Part shown: one piece after another, positions 50,405 to 62,504 of the stretch
Layout: every line of letters starts with the position of its first letter
Numbering within the stretch: the stretch's first letter is position 1
Source of the DNA: Eleginops maclovinus
Lineage: Eukaryota; Chordata; Actinopteri; Perciformes; Eleginopidae
DNA: 64,000 nt
Direction: 5' to 3'
NCBI RefSeq assembly: GCF_036324505.1
Contig: NC_086358.1
Span: 804,829 to 868,828, forward strand
The notes under the pieces: model-generated
Database searches by the model: none
The model's input: only the letters and a program-made list of their open reading frames with translations
Told to the model about the DNA's origin: nothing
Position numbers and translations under genes: made by a program

Positions 50405-53400
50405 CATCACTCTGAACTGAAATGAAACAGGGAGGGAAGCTGTAGGTGGGGGGGTCGGGAGGTGGGGGGGGGGCTTAATGATTCAATTATCTGATATTAC
50501 TTCCTGCAAACACCTGTATCTGACTTCATAACTGCAGAACGACTTCTGAGAGATAAACTTCACTGTGGACACACGCACACGCACACAGTGATACCGATGT
50601 GTTCAGATGCAAACTGTTGCATAATGTCCTTTTTGTTGAACGAATTCAAATCAATGTTTAGTTTCAGGAAAAATAATGTGAAGAAATTCTGCTGATTCAC
50701 AACAAATAGTGTGGAACATAAAGTCGGTTCATGTAAAGTATTTATGTGCAAAGTCATTTTTAAAAACATGGTTTTTACCAAAGGAAAACTCAGTTCATCA
50801 GGACAGAGTCATGGGGAAGGGTTTTAAGGTACATTTCCTACAGAAGGTCGTCTTCAGTTTCTTTGGTACTCTCTCTTTTTTCTGCTACATTTCTCCCCCA
50901 AAAAGTGTCTTTAATAACAGGATTCAGGGACTCTGGCCGGTGTTGGATAACACTAATTAGCTTTGTCTGTTTATTACCTCAGCTCTTCGCTGTTACAGTG
51001 ACCTCCTCCCCCCCTCCTCCTAAAGGACCAATAGCTCCTCTCTGGTCCCTCTAATTGACAGTGGGTCGTTAAAAGGCAATTTAAAGAAGCCTCTCTCTGG
51101 ATGTGTTCCACATTAGCTGGAGAAATGTCTTCTTTAAACTCAACCCTCCGAGCAGAGACGGTGTTTCTAGAGGAGAATCACACGGTTAGATTAAACAGCA
51201 TAAAGGAGAATACAGTGAGAGACATTAGGGCGGATCATTAGGGGGAGTTAATGATGGCACGACAGATGTTTATGATAATCATTCATTTTAGTTCAGGGTT
51301 TGTTTGCATCTGTTTCTGGACTGTGAAAAGGATGACTGTATTATTGTTTACAATGAGGACTGTACAGTCGACTGCAGTGCACTGGAGGTCCAGCAGGCTT
51401 CAATGGGGTAACGCCAGTAACGAAATGGGGAGGAAATTCTAAACAAAGTGAGCATTTTAAATAAAGTTCATTTCTGAAAAAAAGTCAAATCAAGAGAAAA
51501 CAGTCAATTATCCTAAAATTTGAAATTAGGAAAAACAATTGAATTCTTGTAAAAAAGCAAAAATCAGAGAAAAAAGTCCAATTTTCAAAGAAAGTCAAAA
51601 ACAAACAAACAGATTCTGGAAAAAAAGTCCAAAAATGTTCTCAACATTTTGAGAGATGAAGTAAAATTCTTAGAAAAAGGAAAAGTAATTGGTCCGTTAA
51701 AATGTTCAGTCTGTGTACATGTGGTGCAGAGAAAAGAGTATCTCCTGTAGTCCAGTAAAAGCATTGCTACTCAAAACCACCACCAACCTTCTGTTGACTC
51801 CACAGAATACCTCGATCTGTTGGGATTCATCTCAGAGGAACAGCACACACACTCCCAGATTTCATGGCAATCCATCCAGAAATATTTGACCTATCTCAGT
51901 TTGGACGGAAGTAGGACCAGAGGCTCTGAGAGTGTGTTGTTTTGAGTGGAGATGTGAGAGACTAAATATTAAAGTCCTGAATATCAGAAGTTTAGTCGAG
52001 TAAACTTTCGGAGGGAAAGTGTTTTCTGCCCTGAAGCAGAACATCTACCGGACACTTCTGTCCTTTTGTTTCTGCTTTTTTTCCTCCTCAGTTTCCTCGC
52101 TTTCTTCCCATCAATAGTGCTGGGATTGATTCAGCGGAGAACAATGGCACAAAGCAGCGAGCCGCTTTCCTCCGTCAATAGCGCTGTGATTTTACCTCTT
52201 TGGGACATTTTAAAAAGCCCATTCAGGGAGAGTAATTCTTTCCTGATCGCCTCAAGACAAAATACTCCAGGTCTTTTTTTGGAGTTTGACTCGATACTTT
52301 AGCAAATCGGCCTCATTTCACTTCCACGCATCCTCCCCGATGTTTGCAGCCACTCGAGAGCCGAGGCGTCGCTTTCCTGTCGCTCTGAATGATAAACCGG
52401 CTGAGATCGACCTCCGGGGTGAAGAGGACGAGGAAATGAGAGAGAGACAAGAGAGGGGAGAGAAGAGAGGGGAGAGGAGACACGAGGACTCGTTCAAGAT
52501 CTGAAACTCAGATTAAATATCATGTGCCAGGAAGTCCAACAACCTGCATCTCCCCTGGAGGACCTGAAGAACAAGCTCATTAATCACCATATAGGAGGTA
52601 CCAGATCTGATACTCTTCCCACCTCTGGTCTATTCTGGTTTGAATCTTCACTAAACACAAAGTCTTTGCATTAAATTCTGTAAAAAGCATTCAATTCTTT
52701 CCTCCTCAGAGCATCTCTGAAGATAGGGAGACTTCTGCAGAGTGCCACATTCAAAGAATACAATCCTTAATGTGTGAAAGGAAAACAGGATAGAGGATTC
52801 TGCAAACACTCACCTCACAACAGCACTCCCATTCAACATGCTGTTTCTGTAATCATATTTATCCCAAATGATACATTTAAAGCAGTCTGTGCTGAAGGAC
52901 AGCAGCACGTCTAATCCTCAGATGATTCACTTCAGACGCTTTTCAATAACACCTTATTTCTGCAGGAATGAAAATCAATATTAAAGGCAGGTGTTGCTTT
53001 TTAAATGTCTTATTCATCACATTTGATTTCTAGACGTCAGAAAAAGTATTTTTCCGTGATTCAATTCTTTAAATATTTCTAATAACGTGTGTTTTATTTA
53101 TGCCCGCCGTCCATCATCGCCCTCAGCCTCAGGCAAAGTATAATAACTGATTTAAAACGAGCAATTATTTAAATGTTTTAAGGATTTGACACTTCTGACA
53201 GACTGAAGTGTCAAACGCTACTCATTATCTCAGGTCGTAATCATTACCTGCATTTATTTACAGCTTCTATGAATAATGAAACACTGCGAGCACGCTTCTA
53301 CTTTGAAGGCAGGATGTTAAATCACATGGTCCTGTTGCTATGGTTGCGTTATGAGATATCTCAAATATTACAATCAGAAATACAAAAAGCACATTTTCTA

Positions 53401-53617
53401 TTTCCAGCCTGAAGGATTTTATCCAGAAGGTCTCGATGCAAGGCTGCTATTCTCCAGGACGACCCTGAGACGTTTCGGTCACATTGCCTTCCAAAGCATC
53501 CAGATTTATCGGCAAAGAATTCTATACGAATCCTTCCTCAGATGAACGTTTTTCTCCTCAGTTGCAAAAGAAAAGATTTGAACCAATAACACACAATAAA
53601 AATAAATGAATGGCATT
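50402..53617. other. No gene seen; possible conserved non-coding segments
   Basis: Mostly unique sequence. 50990-51075, 52085-52310 and 53040-53290 are non-repetitive and motif-rich (TCTAATTGACAG; paired TCAATAGYGCTG; a TTGACACTTC hairpin). No coding exon is supported. Confidence 0.35.
53186..53214. repeat. Perfect hairpin with TGACA motifs
   Basis: The arms TTGACACTTC and GAAGTGTCAA are exact inverted copies around the nine-base loop TGACAGACT. TTGACA and CTGACAG are TALE-type (MEIS/TGIF) motifs. Confidence 0.85.
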
Positions 53618-53800
53618 AAATGTGGTGCCCTTGAGCAAGGCACCGGACACCTCCACTCCCCCCTCCCCATTGCTCCCCGGGCGCTGCACAATAGCTGCCC
53701 ACTGCTCCTAGTACTAGGATGGGTTAAATGCAGAGGACACATTTCACTGTGTGTGCTCTGCTGTGTGCATGTGACACTAAAGAGGGTTTCATCCTCCATT
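53618..53800 (+). mobile_element. L2-type LINE 3' end fragment
   Basis: It contains CCTTGAGCAAGGCACC, GCTCCCCGGGCGCTGCACAA, GGATGGGTTAAATGCAGAGG and TGTGCATGTGACA, the usual fish LINE 3' end. It is followed by a short ATCT repeat (53804-53816). It is the opposite orientation to the copy at 25291-25535. Confidence 0.6.
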
Positions 53801-53845
53801 CTATCTATCTATCTAAACTGGAGATACCTTTACAATTAGCTACAG

Positions 53846-54330
53846 CAGGGTGTCCACACTTTACATACAGAACAACATACGCAGGGATAGAGGTGAGCCA
53901 TATGGCCTCATAAGTTAAGTTATGCATTTCAAAAATCCATCAAATGAAGGTAAATTAAGCTTTGAGCCTATAGAACCGCTCTTCCTGGGGTTTCATTTCT
54001 TTAGTTTGTAGTTCCTTAGAGGGGGGGGGGGGGGGGGTTCAGATTGCTTAAAATAAAGAGAAATATGAAGGGTATTTTTCGAGCTCGTTCCGTAAAGAAG
54101 TTATTTGGCTTTTCTCTCATCAACGTAGATTTGTTAAAGCATTTCTTGAACTTTAATTGACTGAATTTATCAACACACACATACTACTGTGTAGTATAAG
54201 TTTCCCTATATTTTTAAGAAGTAAACTATAAGACTAGCCGCATTCCATTATACTTTCCAAACTTGCAAAGGGCCAATTAAAAATGTCCCGCGGGCCGCAT
54301 TTGGCCCCCTGGCCATAGTTTGGACACCCC
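53846..54330. mobile_element. Small non-autonomous hAT-like element
   Basis: It is flanked by the exact 10 bp repeat TTAGCTACAG (53836-53845 and 54331-54340). The left end begins CAGGGTGTCCACACT and the right, in reverse, GGGGTGTCCAAACTATGG. Just inside the right end is GGGCCGCATTTGGCCCCC, typical of fish hAT elements. The body is about 485 bp with a G16-type run near 54020-54037 and no transposase. The exact duplication length (8 to 10) depends on how the ends are drawn. Confidence 0.75.
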
Positions 54331-54404
54331 TTAGCTACAGGATCAAACTTAAATTCGTATGTTTTTCTGGGGAAAAGCTTCTGCAGTCGCATTAAACTCC
54401 CTAA

Positions 54405-54625
54405 ACATATTAAAGGGGCTGCTTTGTTTACTCCAGGAACACAGTGACATCACTATGGAACACTTGCACTGTTATTGGCTAGCGCTCCAACACATTCTAC
54501 GTGATAGGTTAAGGGGGCGGGACATCTCGAAGAGGTTGACCAATCACAACAGAGGCGGCCAGCTAACCAATCAGAGCAGACTGGGTTTCAGACAGGTGAA
54601 AAGAGGAGCTGCAGCTCAGGCAGTC
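54405..54625 (-). repeat. Dispersed CCAAT-rich repeat, copy 5 (nearly full left half)
   Basis: It is inverted. It holds CTGTTATTGGCTAGCGCTCC, CGTGATAGGTTAAGGGGGCG, GTTGACCAATCACAACAGAG, CCAGCTAACCAATCAGAGCA and CTGGGTTTCAGACAGGTG. It has three CCAAT/ATTGG boxes. Confidence 0.85.
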
Positions 54626-54812
54626 TGAGACATGAAGAGCTCTCTGCGTCAGAGCGTGGAGACGTTCGTTTACATAGTTCTGCTGAGTTGAAGATGATCC
54701 TATTTCTAACTCTGAAAGTAAACCCCCGCTCCACAGAGCAGCAGCAGCGAAAACACAGCAGAGTTTAAAATGAAGGCCGCTCTGACGGACCTCTTTAAAG
54801 GTTGATCAATAA

Positions 54813-54860
<48 letters not shown>

Positions 54861-55211
54861 CACTCAGACAGAATGGTGTCTCGTTAACGGGAAACAGCCC
54901 GAGGTTTTTCTTCATGCAGAATGGATGCACATTATCTAACGTGGCTAATATGAATTTAAACACAGCCTGCAGCTCACACCCGTTGTTTTACATCCTTACA
55001 CACACTACCTACACTCCACTGTGTTACAGGGATTATTATTCTCAACCCTCAGGCCCTTAATTTGGAAATTAGCCGGGACTTCCTGTCGTAGCTGCAGGCG
55101 TTGGCCGTGTATCTTCTTCTGAGAAGGTGTGGAGCTGTTTCAAATGATGCTCCTCCTGCCTCAGGGCTTTCATTAGTGGAGAATACTAACATGTATATTT
55201 TACTGTGTGTC

Positions 55212-55213
<2 letters not shown>

Positions 55214-55271
<58 letters not shown>
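55214..55271 (+). repeat. (TG)n microsatellite
   Basis: A TG run of 58 bp. Confidence 0.98.
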
Positions 55272-55351
55272 GCAGTTCACGAGGAGGTGAAGTGTTTTCT
55301 GATTTGAAATGATTTCTGCAGCCGATAAGAAGCTCTTTATTTTTCTCGTAC

Positions 55352-55425
55352 TGTCTGAGAGATGTCCCGCCCCTCAGCCTATCACGTACACTGTGTTGGA
55401 TCGCTAGCCAATAGGAGCTGAGTGT
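55352..55425 (+). repeat. Dispersed CCAAT-rich repeat, copy 6
   Basis: It has GAGATGTCCCGCCCCTCAGC, CTATCACGTACACTGTGTTG and CGCTAGCCAATAGGAGC. It lies 65 bp before the large 22 bp satellite. Confidence 0.8.
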
Positions 55426-55490
55426 TACAAAATGATGTTTAATTCTAACAAATAAATGAAATAAAAATCCTGTAACTTAAAAACAAAAAG

Positions 55491-58400
55491 TTTACAGGAA
55501 CTACAGTTCAGGTTTACAAGAACTACAGTTCAGGTTTACAGGAACTACAGTTCAGGTTTACAGGAACTACAGTTCAGGTTTACAAGAACTATAGTTCAGG
55601 TTTACAAGAACTATAGTTCAGGTTTACAAGAACTACAGTTCAGGTTTACAGGAACTACAGTTCAGGTTTACAGGAACTACAGTTCAGGTTTACAGGAACT
55701 ACAGTTCAGGTTTACAAGAACTACAGTTCAGGTTTACAAGAACTATAGTTCAGGTTTACAAGAACTACAGTTCAGGTTTACAAGAACTACAGTTCAGGTT
55801 TACAGGAACTACAGTTCAGGTTTACAGGAACTACAGTTCAGGTTTACAAGAACTACAGTTCAGGTTTACAAGAACTACAGTTCAGGTTTACAGGAACTAC
55901 AGTTCAGGTTTACAGGAACTACAGTTCAGGTTTACAAGAACTACAGTTCAGGTTTACAAGAACTACAGTTCAGGTTTACAGGAACTACAGTTCAGGTTTA
56001 CAAGAACTACAGTTCAGGTTTACAAGAACTACAGTTCAGGTTTACAGGAACTACAGTTCAGGTTTACAAGAACTACAGTTCAGGTTTACAGGAACTACAG
56101 TTCAGGTTTACAGGAACTACAGTTCAGGTTTACAAGAACTACAGTTCAGGTTTACAGGAACTACAGTTCAGGTTTACAGGAACTACAGTTCAGGTTTACA
56201 GGAACTACAGTTCAGGTTTACAGGAACTACAGTTCAGGTTTACAAGAACTACAGTTCAGGTTTACAGGAACTACAGTTCAGGTTTACAAGAACTACAGTT
56301 CAGGTTTACAGGAACTACAGTTCAGGTTTACAAGAACTACAGTTCAGGTTTACAGGAACTACAGTTCAGGTTTACAAGAACTACAGTTCAGGTTTACAGG
56401 AACTACAGTTCAGGTTTACAAGAACTACAGTTCAGGTTTACAGGAACTACAGTTCAGGTTTACAGGAACTACAGTTCAGGTTTACAAGAACTACAGTTCA
56501 GGTTTACAGGAACTACAGTTCAGGTTTACAAGAACTACAGTTCAGGTTTACAGGAACTACAGTTCAGGTTTACAGGAACTACAGTTCAGGTTTACAGGAA
56601 CTACAGTTCAGGTTTACAGGAACTACAGTTCAGGTTTACAGGAACTACAGTTCAGGTTTACAGGAACTACAGTTCAGGTTTACAGGAACTACAGTTCAGG
56701 TTTACAGGAACTACAGTTCAGGTTTACAGAACTACAGTTCAGGTTTACAAGAACTACAGTTCAGGTTTACAGGAACTACAGTTCAGGTTTACAGGAACTA
56801 CAGTTCAGGTTTACAGGAACTACAGTTCAGGTTTACAGAACTACAGTTCAGGTTTACAAGAACTACAGTTCAGGTTTACAGGAACTACAGTTCAGGTTTA
56901 CAGGAACTACAGTTCAGGTTTACAGGAACTACAGTTCAGGTTTACAGAACTACAGTTCAGGTTTACAGGAACTACATTTCAGGTTTACAGGAACTACAGT
57001 TCAGGTTTACAAGAACTACAGTTCAGGTTTACAGGAACTACAGTTCAGGTTTACAGGAACTACAGTTCAGGTTTACAGGAACTACAGTTCAGGTTTACAG
57101 GAACTACAGTTCAGGTTTACAGGAACTACAGTTCAGGTTTACAGGAACTACAGTTCAGGTTTACAAGAACTACAGTTCAGGTTTACAGGAACTACAGTTC
57201 AGGTTTACAGAACTACAGTTCAGGTTTACAGGAACTACAGTTCAGGTTTACAAGAACTATAGTTCAGGTTTACAGGAACTACAGTTCAGGTTTACAAGAA
57301 CTACAGTTCAGGTTTACAGGAACTACAGTTCAGGTTTACAGAACTACAGTTCAGGTTTACAGGAACTACAGTTCAGGTTTACAAGAACTACAGTTCAGGT
57401 TTACAGGAACTACAGTTCAGGTTTACAGGAACTACAGTTCAGGTTTACAGGAACTACAGTTCAGGTTTACAGGAACTACAGTTCAGGTTTACAGGAACTA
57501 CAGTTCAGGTTTACAAGAACTACAGTTCAGGTTTACAGGAACTACAGTTCAGGTTTACAAGAACTACAGTTCAGGTTTACAGGAACTACAGTTCAGGTTT
57601 ACAAGAACTACAGTTCAGGTTTACAGGAACTACAGTTCAGGTTTACAGGAACTACAGTTCAGGTTTACAGGAACTACAGTTCAGGTTTACAGGAACTACA
57701 GTTCAGGTTTACAAGAACTACAGTTCAGGTTTACAGGAACTACAGTTCAGGTTTACAAGAACTACAGTTCAGGTTTACAGGAACTACAGTTCAGGTTTAC
57801 AGGAACTACAGTTCAGGTTTACAGAACTACAGTTCAGGTTTACAAGAACTACAGTTCAGGTTTACAAGGAACTACAGTTCAGGTTTACAGGAACTACAGT
57901 TCAGGTTTACAAGAACTACAGTTCAGGTTTACAGAACTACAGTTCAGGTTTACAGGAACTACAGTTCAGGTTTACAAGAACTACAGTTCAGGTTTACAAG
58001 AACTACAGTTCAGGTTTACAGGAACTACAGTTCAGGTTTACAGGAACTACAGTTCAGGTTTACAGGAACTACAGTTCAGGTTTACAAGAACTACAGTTCA
58101 GGTTTACAAGAACTACAGTTCAGGTTTACAGGAACTACAGTTCAGGTTTACAAGAACTACAGTTCAGGTTTACAGGAACTACAGTTCAGGTTTACAGGAA
58201 CTACAGTTCAGGTTTACAGGAACTACAGTTCAGGTTTACAAGAACTACAGTTCAGGTTTACAGGAACTACAGTTCAGGTTTACAAGAACTACAGTTCAGG
58301 TTTACAGGAACTACAGTTCAGGTTTACAAGAACTACAGTTCAGGTTTACAGGAACTACAGTTCAGGTTTACAGAACTACAGTTCAGGTTTACAAGAACTA

Positions 58401-58943
58401 CAGTTCAGGTTTACAAGAACTACAGTTCAGGTTTACAGGAACTACAGTTCAGGTTTACAAGAACTACAGTTCAGGTTTACAGGAACTACAGTTCAGGTTT
58501 ACAAGAACTATAGTTCAGGTTTACAAGAACTACAGTTCAGGTTTACAGGAACTACAGTTCAGGTTTACAGGAACTACAGTTCAGGTTTACAGGAACTACA
58601 GTTCAGGTTTACAGAACTACAGTTCAGGTTTACAAGAACTACAGTTCAGGTTTACAGGAACTACAGTTCAGGTTTACAGGAACTACAGTTCAGGTTTACA
58701 GGAACTACAGTTCAGGTTTACAGGAACTACAGTTCAGGTTTACAAGAACTACAGTTCAGGTTTACAGAACTACAGTTCAGGTTTACAAGAACTACAGTTC
58801 AGGTTTACAGGAACTACAGTTCAGGTTTACAAGAACTACAGTTCAGGTTTACAGGAACTACAGTTCAGGTTTACAGGAACTACACTTCAGGTTTACAGAA
58901 CTACACTTCAGGTTTACAGGAACTACAGTTCAGGTTTACAGTT
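55491..58943 (+). repeat. Large 22 bp tandem array, about 3.45 kb
   Basis: About 155 head-to-tail copies of a 22 bp unit with core GTTTACARGAACTACAGTT. Nearly all variation is at R: AGG or AAG. Rare 21 bp units (one base lost before GAACT) and single C-for-G or T-for-C changes occur. Each unit contains GAAC-TACA-GTTC, a short hairpin. No open frame of note crosses it. Confidence 0.98.
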
Positions 58944-60069
58944 CCTAACCTGGGTGAATCGTGAGGTGTTTTCAGACCTGCCTTCACTCAGTGTTGGACC
59001 ACACCGCTCACACTGAGAAGGGTTTCCTCATGTGACGTTGGAGATCTTACTTCAGTTTGAACTTCTTCGGCAAATCTGACATTTGAGCTGATCCACGTTA
59101 CTAACAGGAGGTTAAAGGCCTCGCCGCGGGCCGGGGGCCGCTCCACTCCAGAACCTGACCCCTGCCCACCATCAGCCTCTTCATCGACAGGGAATAATAA
59201 ATAACAGTCATATGTTTTCACAACTCAACAGGAGAAGGTCTTTTCAGGTTAAATAGATGTTGGTCCAGTCACATGGGGCCAGTTAAGGTTGGCTCGTGTT
59301 GAAACTTTACAGCTGAACCCGTCTGAGATATTTCAGCTGGTCTCGCAGTAACTGCTGCTGTTGCTAGGATACAGCGCTGCGTTCCATGCCAGTTAGCCGC
59401 TAAGCTAAGCTAATCTAAGCTAAGCTAAGCTAATCTAAACTAAGCTAAGCTAATCTAAACTAAGCTAATGGGAGGGACTTTAATGTGATTTGGACCACGT
59501 TTAACACGGAGGCATCTCTGTGTGTTACTGCTGTTGGTATGATAATGAGTGGTGGGATGTTGTTTAGTGAGTACTAGATTTAAGACGTATTTAGGAACAT
59601 TTTAAAGGTGTTTTAGCGAGTATTTCTGCAGGTTTTTGTAAAAACATTTAACGTTTTTAGTAAATTTGCAGAAAAGTAATTTATTTTAAGAGCTTTTCAC
59701 ATGTTCTGAACGTGAAATCATTTTATTTCTGTTGCAGATCAGAACTAAATCTGTCGAGAAATCAACATAAAGCATAAAGAAGCTTTGCCTGGAAATATGA
59801 ACACTCTTAAAGTGCAGAGCTTTCATTTCAGAGCTCTTCATGTCATTGCTGTTTAATTCTAATTCATTAGCATTTTTTTATTTGTAATGTTATTTCTTTG
59901 ATTTAATTAGAATCTGATTTCTTTAAGCTGATACTTGCAGGACTCTGCTGCTGCTCCTTGTTCATCGCACAGGTCGTCTCTCTGTATGAAGGCCGGAGTC
60001 TCCCTGCATGTTGAAGCTCTCGTGTGTTTGTGCTCCTGCCGCTTCTCCTCCTGCGGACTCTAACGGGGA
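58944..60069. other. No gene seen
   Basis: It holds a TAAGCTAAGC/TAATCTAAGC array at 59398-59467 and a GC-rich segment at 59115-59165. No exon supported. Confidence 0.5.
59398..59467 (+). repeat. TAAGC pentamer array
   Basis: About 70 bp of TAAGC, TAATC and TAAAC units. Confidence 0.9.
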
Positions 60070-60082
60070 GTTGCCCGGCAAC
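60070..60082. promoter_or_regulatory. Candidate RFX X-box
   Basis: GTTGCCCGGCAAC is a perfect inverted repeat with a one-base centre, matching the X-box recognised by RFX factors. It lies in a GC-richer patch (about 59990-60260). No neighbouring gene start is identified, so its role is unknown. Confidence 0.4.
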
Positions 60083-60689
60083 AGAGTGCAGCTCCACAGC
60101 TATCGCAACGCTCTCCAGAGGAGCAGAGCGCCTGGCGGCCTCCGATCGCATCTGACCTCCAGCAGAGAGGAGAGGTGATGACGCTCGGGCTCTGCAGGTT
60201 CTAGACGTCCTGCCGATACTCCGATTCATTTCTGGAGCAGGAGAAGACTCGGGTCCAGCAAAGACAGGGATTAGGATCACTCATTCTCATTAAGGAGGCC
60301 TATTCTGCTTTCTGTGGTGTTGCCTCTCCTGCAGTGTGTTCCATAGGTGTTAGTGCATGTAAACGGACACACACACACACACACACACACACAGCGCCAC
60401 TCTCTGCTCCTGGTTTGTTCTTCTCCCGGCCAATATTGATCCACCAAATTACTTCTCAAGGTCGGTGCCGAGTCACGGTCCTGCAGGGCCTCTTCACCCT
60501 CCGTCACATGGGGTCAGGTAATCATTGCAATGAGTGTTTTAGTTTCTGTTGTAGATTTCAATGTGCAGTAAACACTTGTCTCTATTCTTTTTTAAAGCTG
60601 AATACAATTTTGTTATATTTTTTACTTTCTCTTGCAACATATTTCCCCGTGGTGTTTGTGTTGGCACCTCCAAACACCAACCTGTTTCT
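60083..60689. other. No gene seen
   Basis: A GC-richer patch followed by a short CA run (60367-60394). The 125-codon minus frame at 59903-60280 is compositional and unrecognised. Confidence 0.45.
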
Positions 60690-60975
60690 GAAACCAGAGC
60701 CAAGTCTGCTCTGATTGGATGGCTGGCCGTCTCTTTTGTGATTGGGCAACTGCTTAGATATATCCCTCCCCTTAACCTGTCACTTACAATGTGTTGCAGC
60801 GCTAGCGAATAGCAGCGTAAGTGTTACATAGGGATGTCATCGTTCTGGAAGAGAAAACTCCCTGTGGAGGGAACACAGGGATTTGAACCTTTGCAGACCA
60901 TTTACATGCACAGAAACCTATAGAAACCACTACTGGGGAGGGAGCTCCACAGAAAGGTATCATGTTCCTCTTTAA
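60690..60975 (+). repeat. Dispersed CCAAT-rich repeat, copy 7 (longest)
   Basis: This copy spans the whole visible consensus: CTGAAACCAGAGCCAAGTCT, CTCTGATTGGATGGCTGGCC, GTGATTGGGCAACTGCTTAG, ACAATGTGTTGCAGCGCTAG, GGGATGTCATCGTTCTGG, TCCCTGTGGAGGGAACACAG, CTTTGCAGACCATTTACATG, and the end GTTCCTCTTTAAA. It has no coding capacity or clear terminal repeats. Confidence 0.85.
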
Positions 60976-62504
60976 AATGACAACGAAAGATATTGTATAT
61001 TGTTCAACACCAAGGCCATTTTTCTGCAAGCATGGTGTAAATATCAGAGTCACAGAAGTGATGACTGCAGTCAGGATCACAGAAGACATCTGAGAGCTTC
61101 TACAAACAAATTAAATCGCCTGTCAGCCATAACCTTATATTCCTTATTCAAAAACAACAGAGCTCTGCGGTTGGTCTTTTCAGGCGCTGAGAGACAGCTG
61201 AGCATGTCACATCCTCGGTGCTCAGCAGGAAACAGGACGCTGGTGTGTTTTGCATGGAGTGTGTTTTGTTCCTCTGACAGGGAGATGTGTGTGTTGTGAA
61301 CGTCGCCTTTCAGGATGTGTTTGCATGGAGGAGGTTTAACCGGAGTGCTTCTGAAGGAAAAGGAGCATGCAGGAGGTGTTTGAACTGCAGGATGGTTCTA
61401 CAAATGTTCCTTTGTGTTTGTTTTTGTGCATGTTTTCTAATGCTGAGGAAAATCACAGGACAGAATTCATGCAGCAACGAAAAGTAAAAGAATAGCTTTT
61501 TTTTACTTCGTTATAACTGGATTTCTTAATTGTTGGCAGGAGGTCCGACAGAGCTGCTGTGATTCCCCTCGCTCTGCTGCTAGAAGGAAGGAGTAATAAA
61601 CTGTTGTTTTATAGATCCTCACAATGATCCTCGGATATAGTAAGGGATGTCTGTTCTGCAAAACCTGGCTGTTATACCTTTATTAATGTGGTGAAAACAC
61701 ATGAAATGTACCCGTAAAGTTCACCTTTTTCTTGAGACTATATTCATGACAGAAACCACAGTCTGGAAATAAATATTCACCAGGAACGATGACATGAAAT
61801 GGCATCTTTAAAACACAAAGCACCAAATCACAGACGCTGATTCTACGCCATCACGGATTGAAGATCTCTTTGCGGATACTCCGATGTTGAGATCGGTCCG
61901 TATTAGCATATAAATATAACTCAAGTCAGAGCACACTCGAGAGGGGATAATGATGCATGATGCACGGGGGTTAAACACCATTAAAGGTGACGGCAATCTC
62001 TCAGAAGAGTCTCTGGCTGCAGGCGTCGACTCGATCACATGTAGAGATAAGTGACGGCAATTACTCAGATGATCACCCAAGTGTGTCAAATATGAATTTG
62101 GAAACGAGGCGTTTTCCTTCATCAGAGTGAAACGGACTTCCCCTCCCGCCGGGGTCGATCAGAACAACTTGTCACATCGAGGTATAAATGTCACTTTTGT
62201 CACTTTGACATAAAAGTCAGGTGTTCCATTATAATGTATATGTCAGGTGTCACATGTGAGAAGGAGAAGCCGGTGATTGAACATCGGGGCCGAGGCGCGG
62301 CTGTAACAGAGAGGAGGGACGACAGAAGACTCTGTATTGAAAGCACCATAGTTCCTGCCTCTCAGGTTTCTCAATCCATACGATAAATACATGGGGTAGA
62401 GGAGGTCACTGTTTTACCTGCTGCCCAATTATCTACTTCATTCTCCTCTCCAAGATAAAAAGACTTGCCAAGTAAAAATGTGAATAAAGCATGAAACCTA
62501 AGTT
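60976..62504. other. No gene seen; part may be conserved regulatory DNA
   Basis: 61800-62110 is non-repetitive and holds two related segments, GGTGACGGCAATCTCTCAGA (about 61988) and AGTGACGGCAATTACTCAGA (about 62050), plus GGATAATGATGCATGATGCA. No exon supported. Confidence 0.35.

Larger units (their letters stand above)
54626..55490. other. No gene seen; TG arrays and a repeat copy
   Basis: TG runs lie at 54814-54858 and 55214-55271, and copy 6 of the dispersed repeat at 55352-55425. No exon supported. Confidence 0.5.

Noticed and set aside
55491..58943. CRISPR array
   Set aside because: A 22 bp unit repeated without spacers in a vertebrate genome is a satellite, not CRISPR.
59903..60280. 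125-codon Arg/Ser-rich minus-strand frame
   Set aside because: It lies in a GC-rich patch where stops are rare; no family resemblance.
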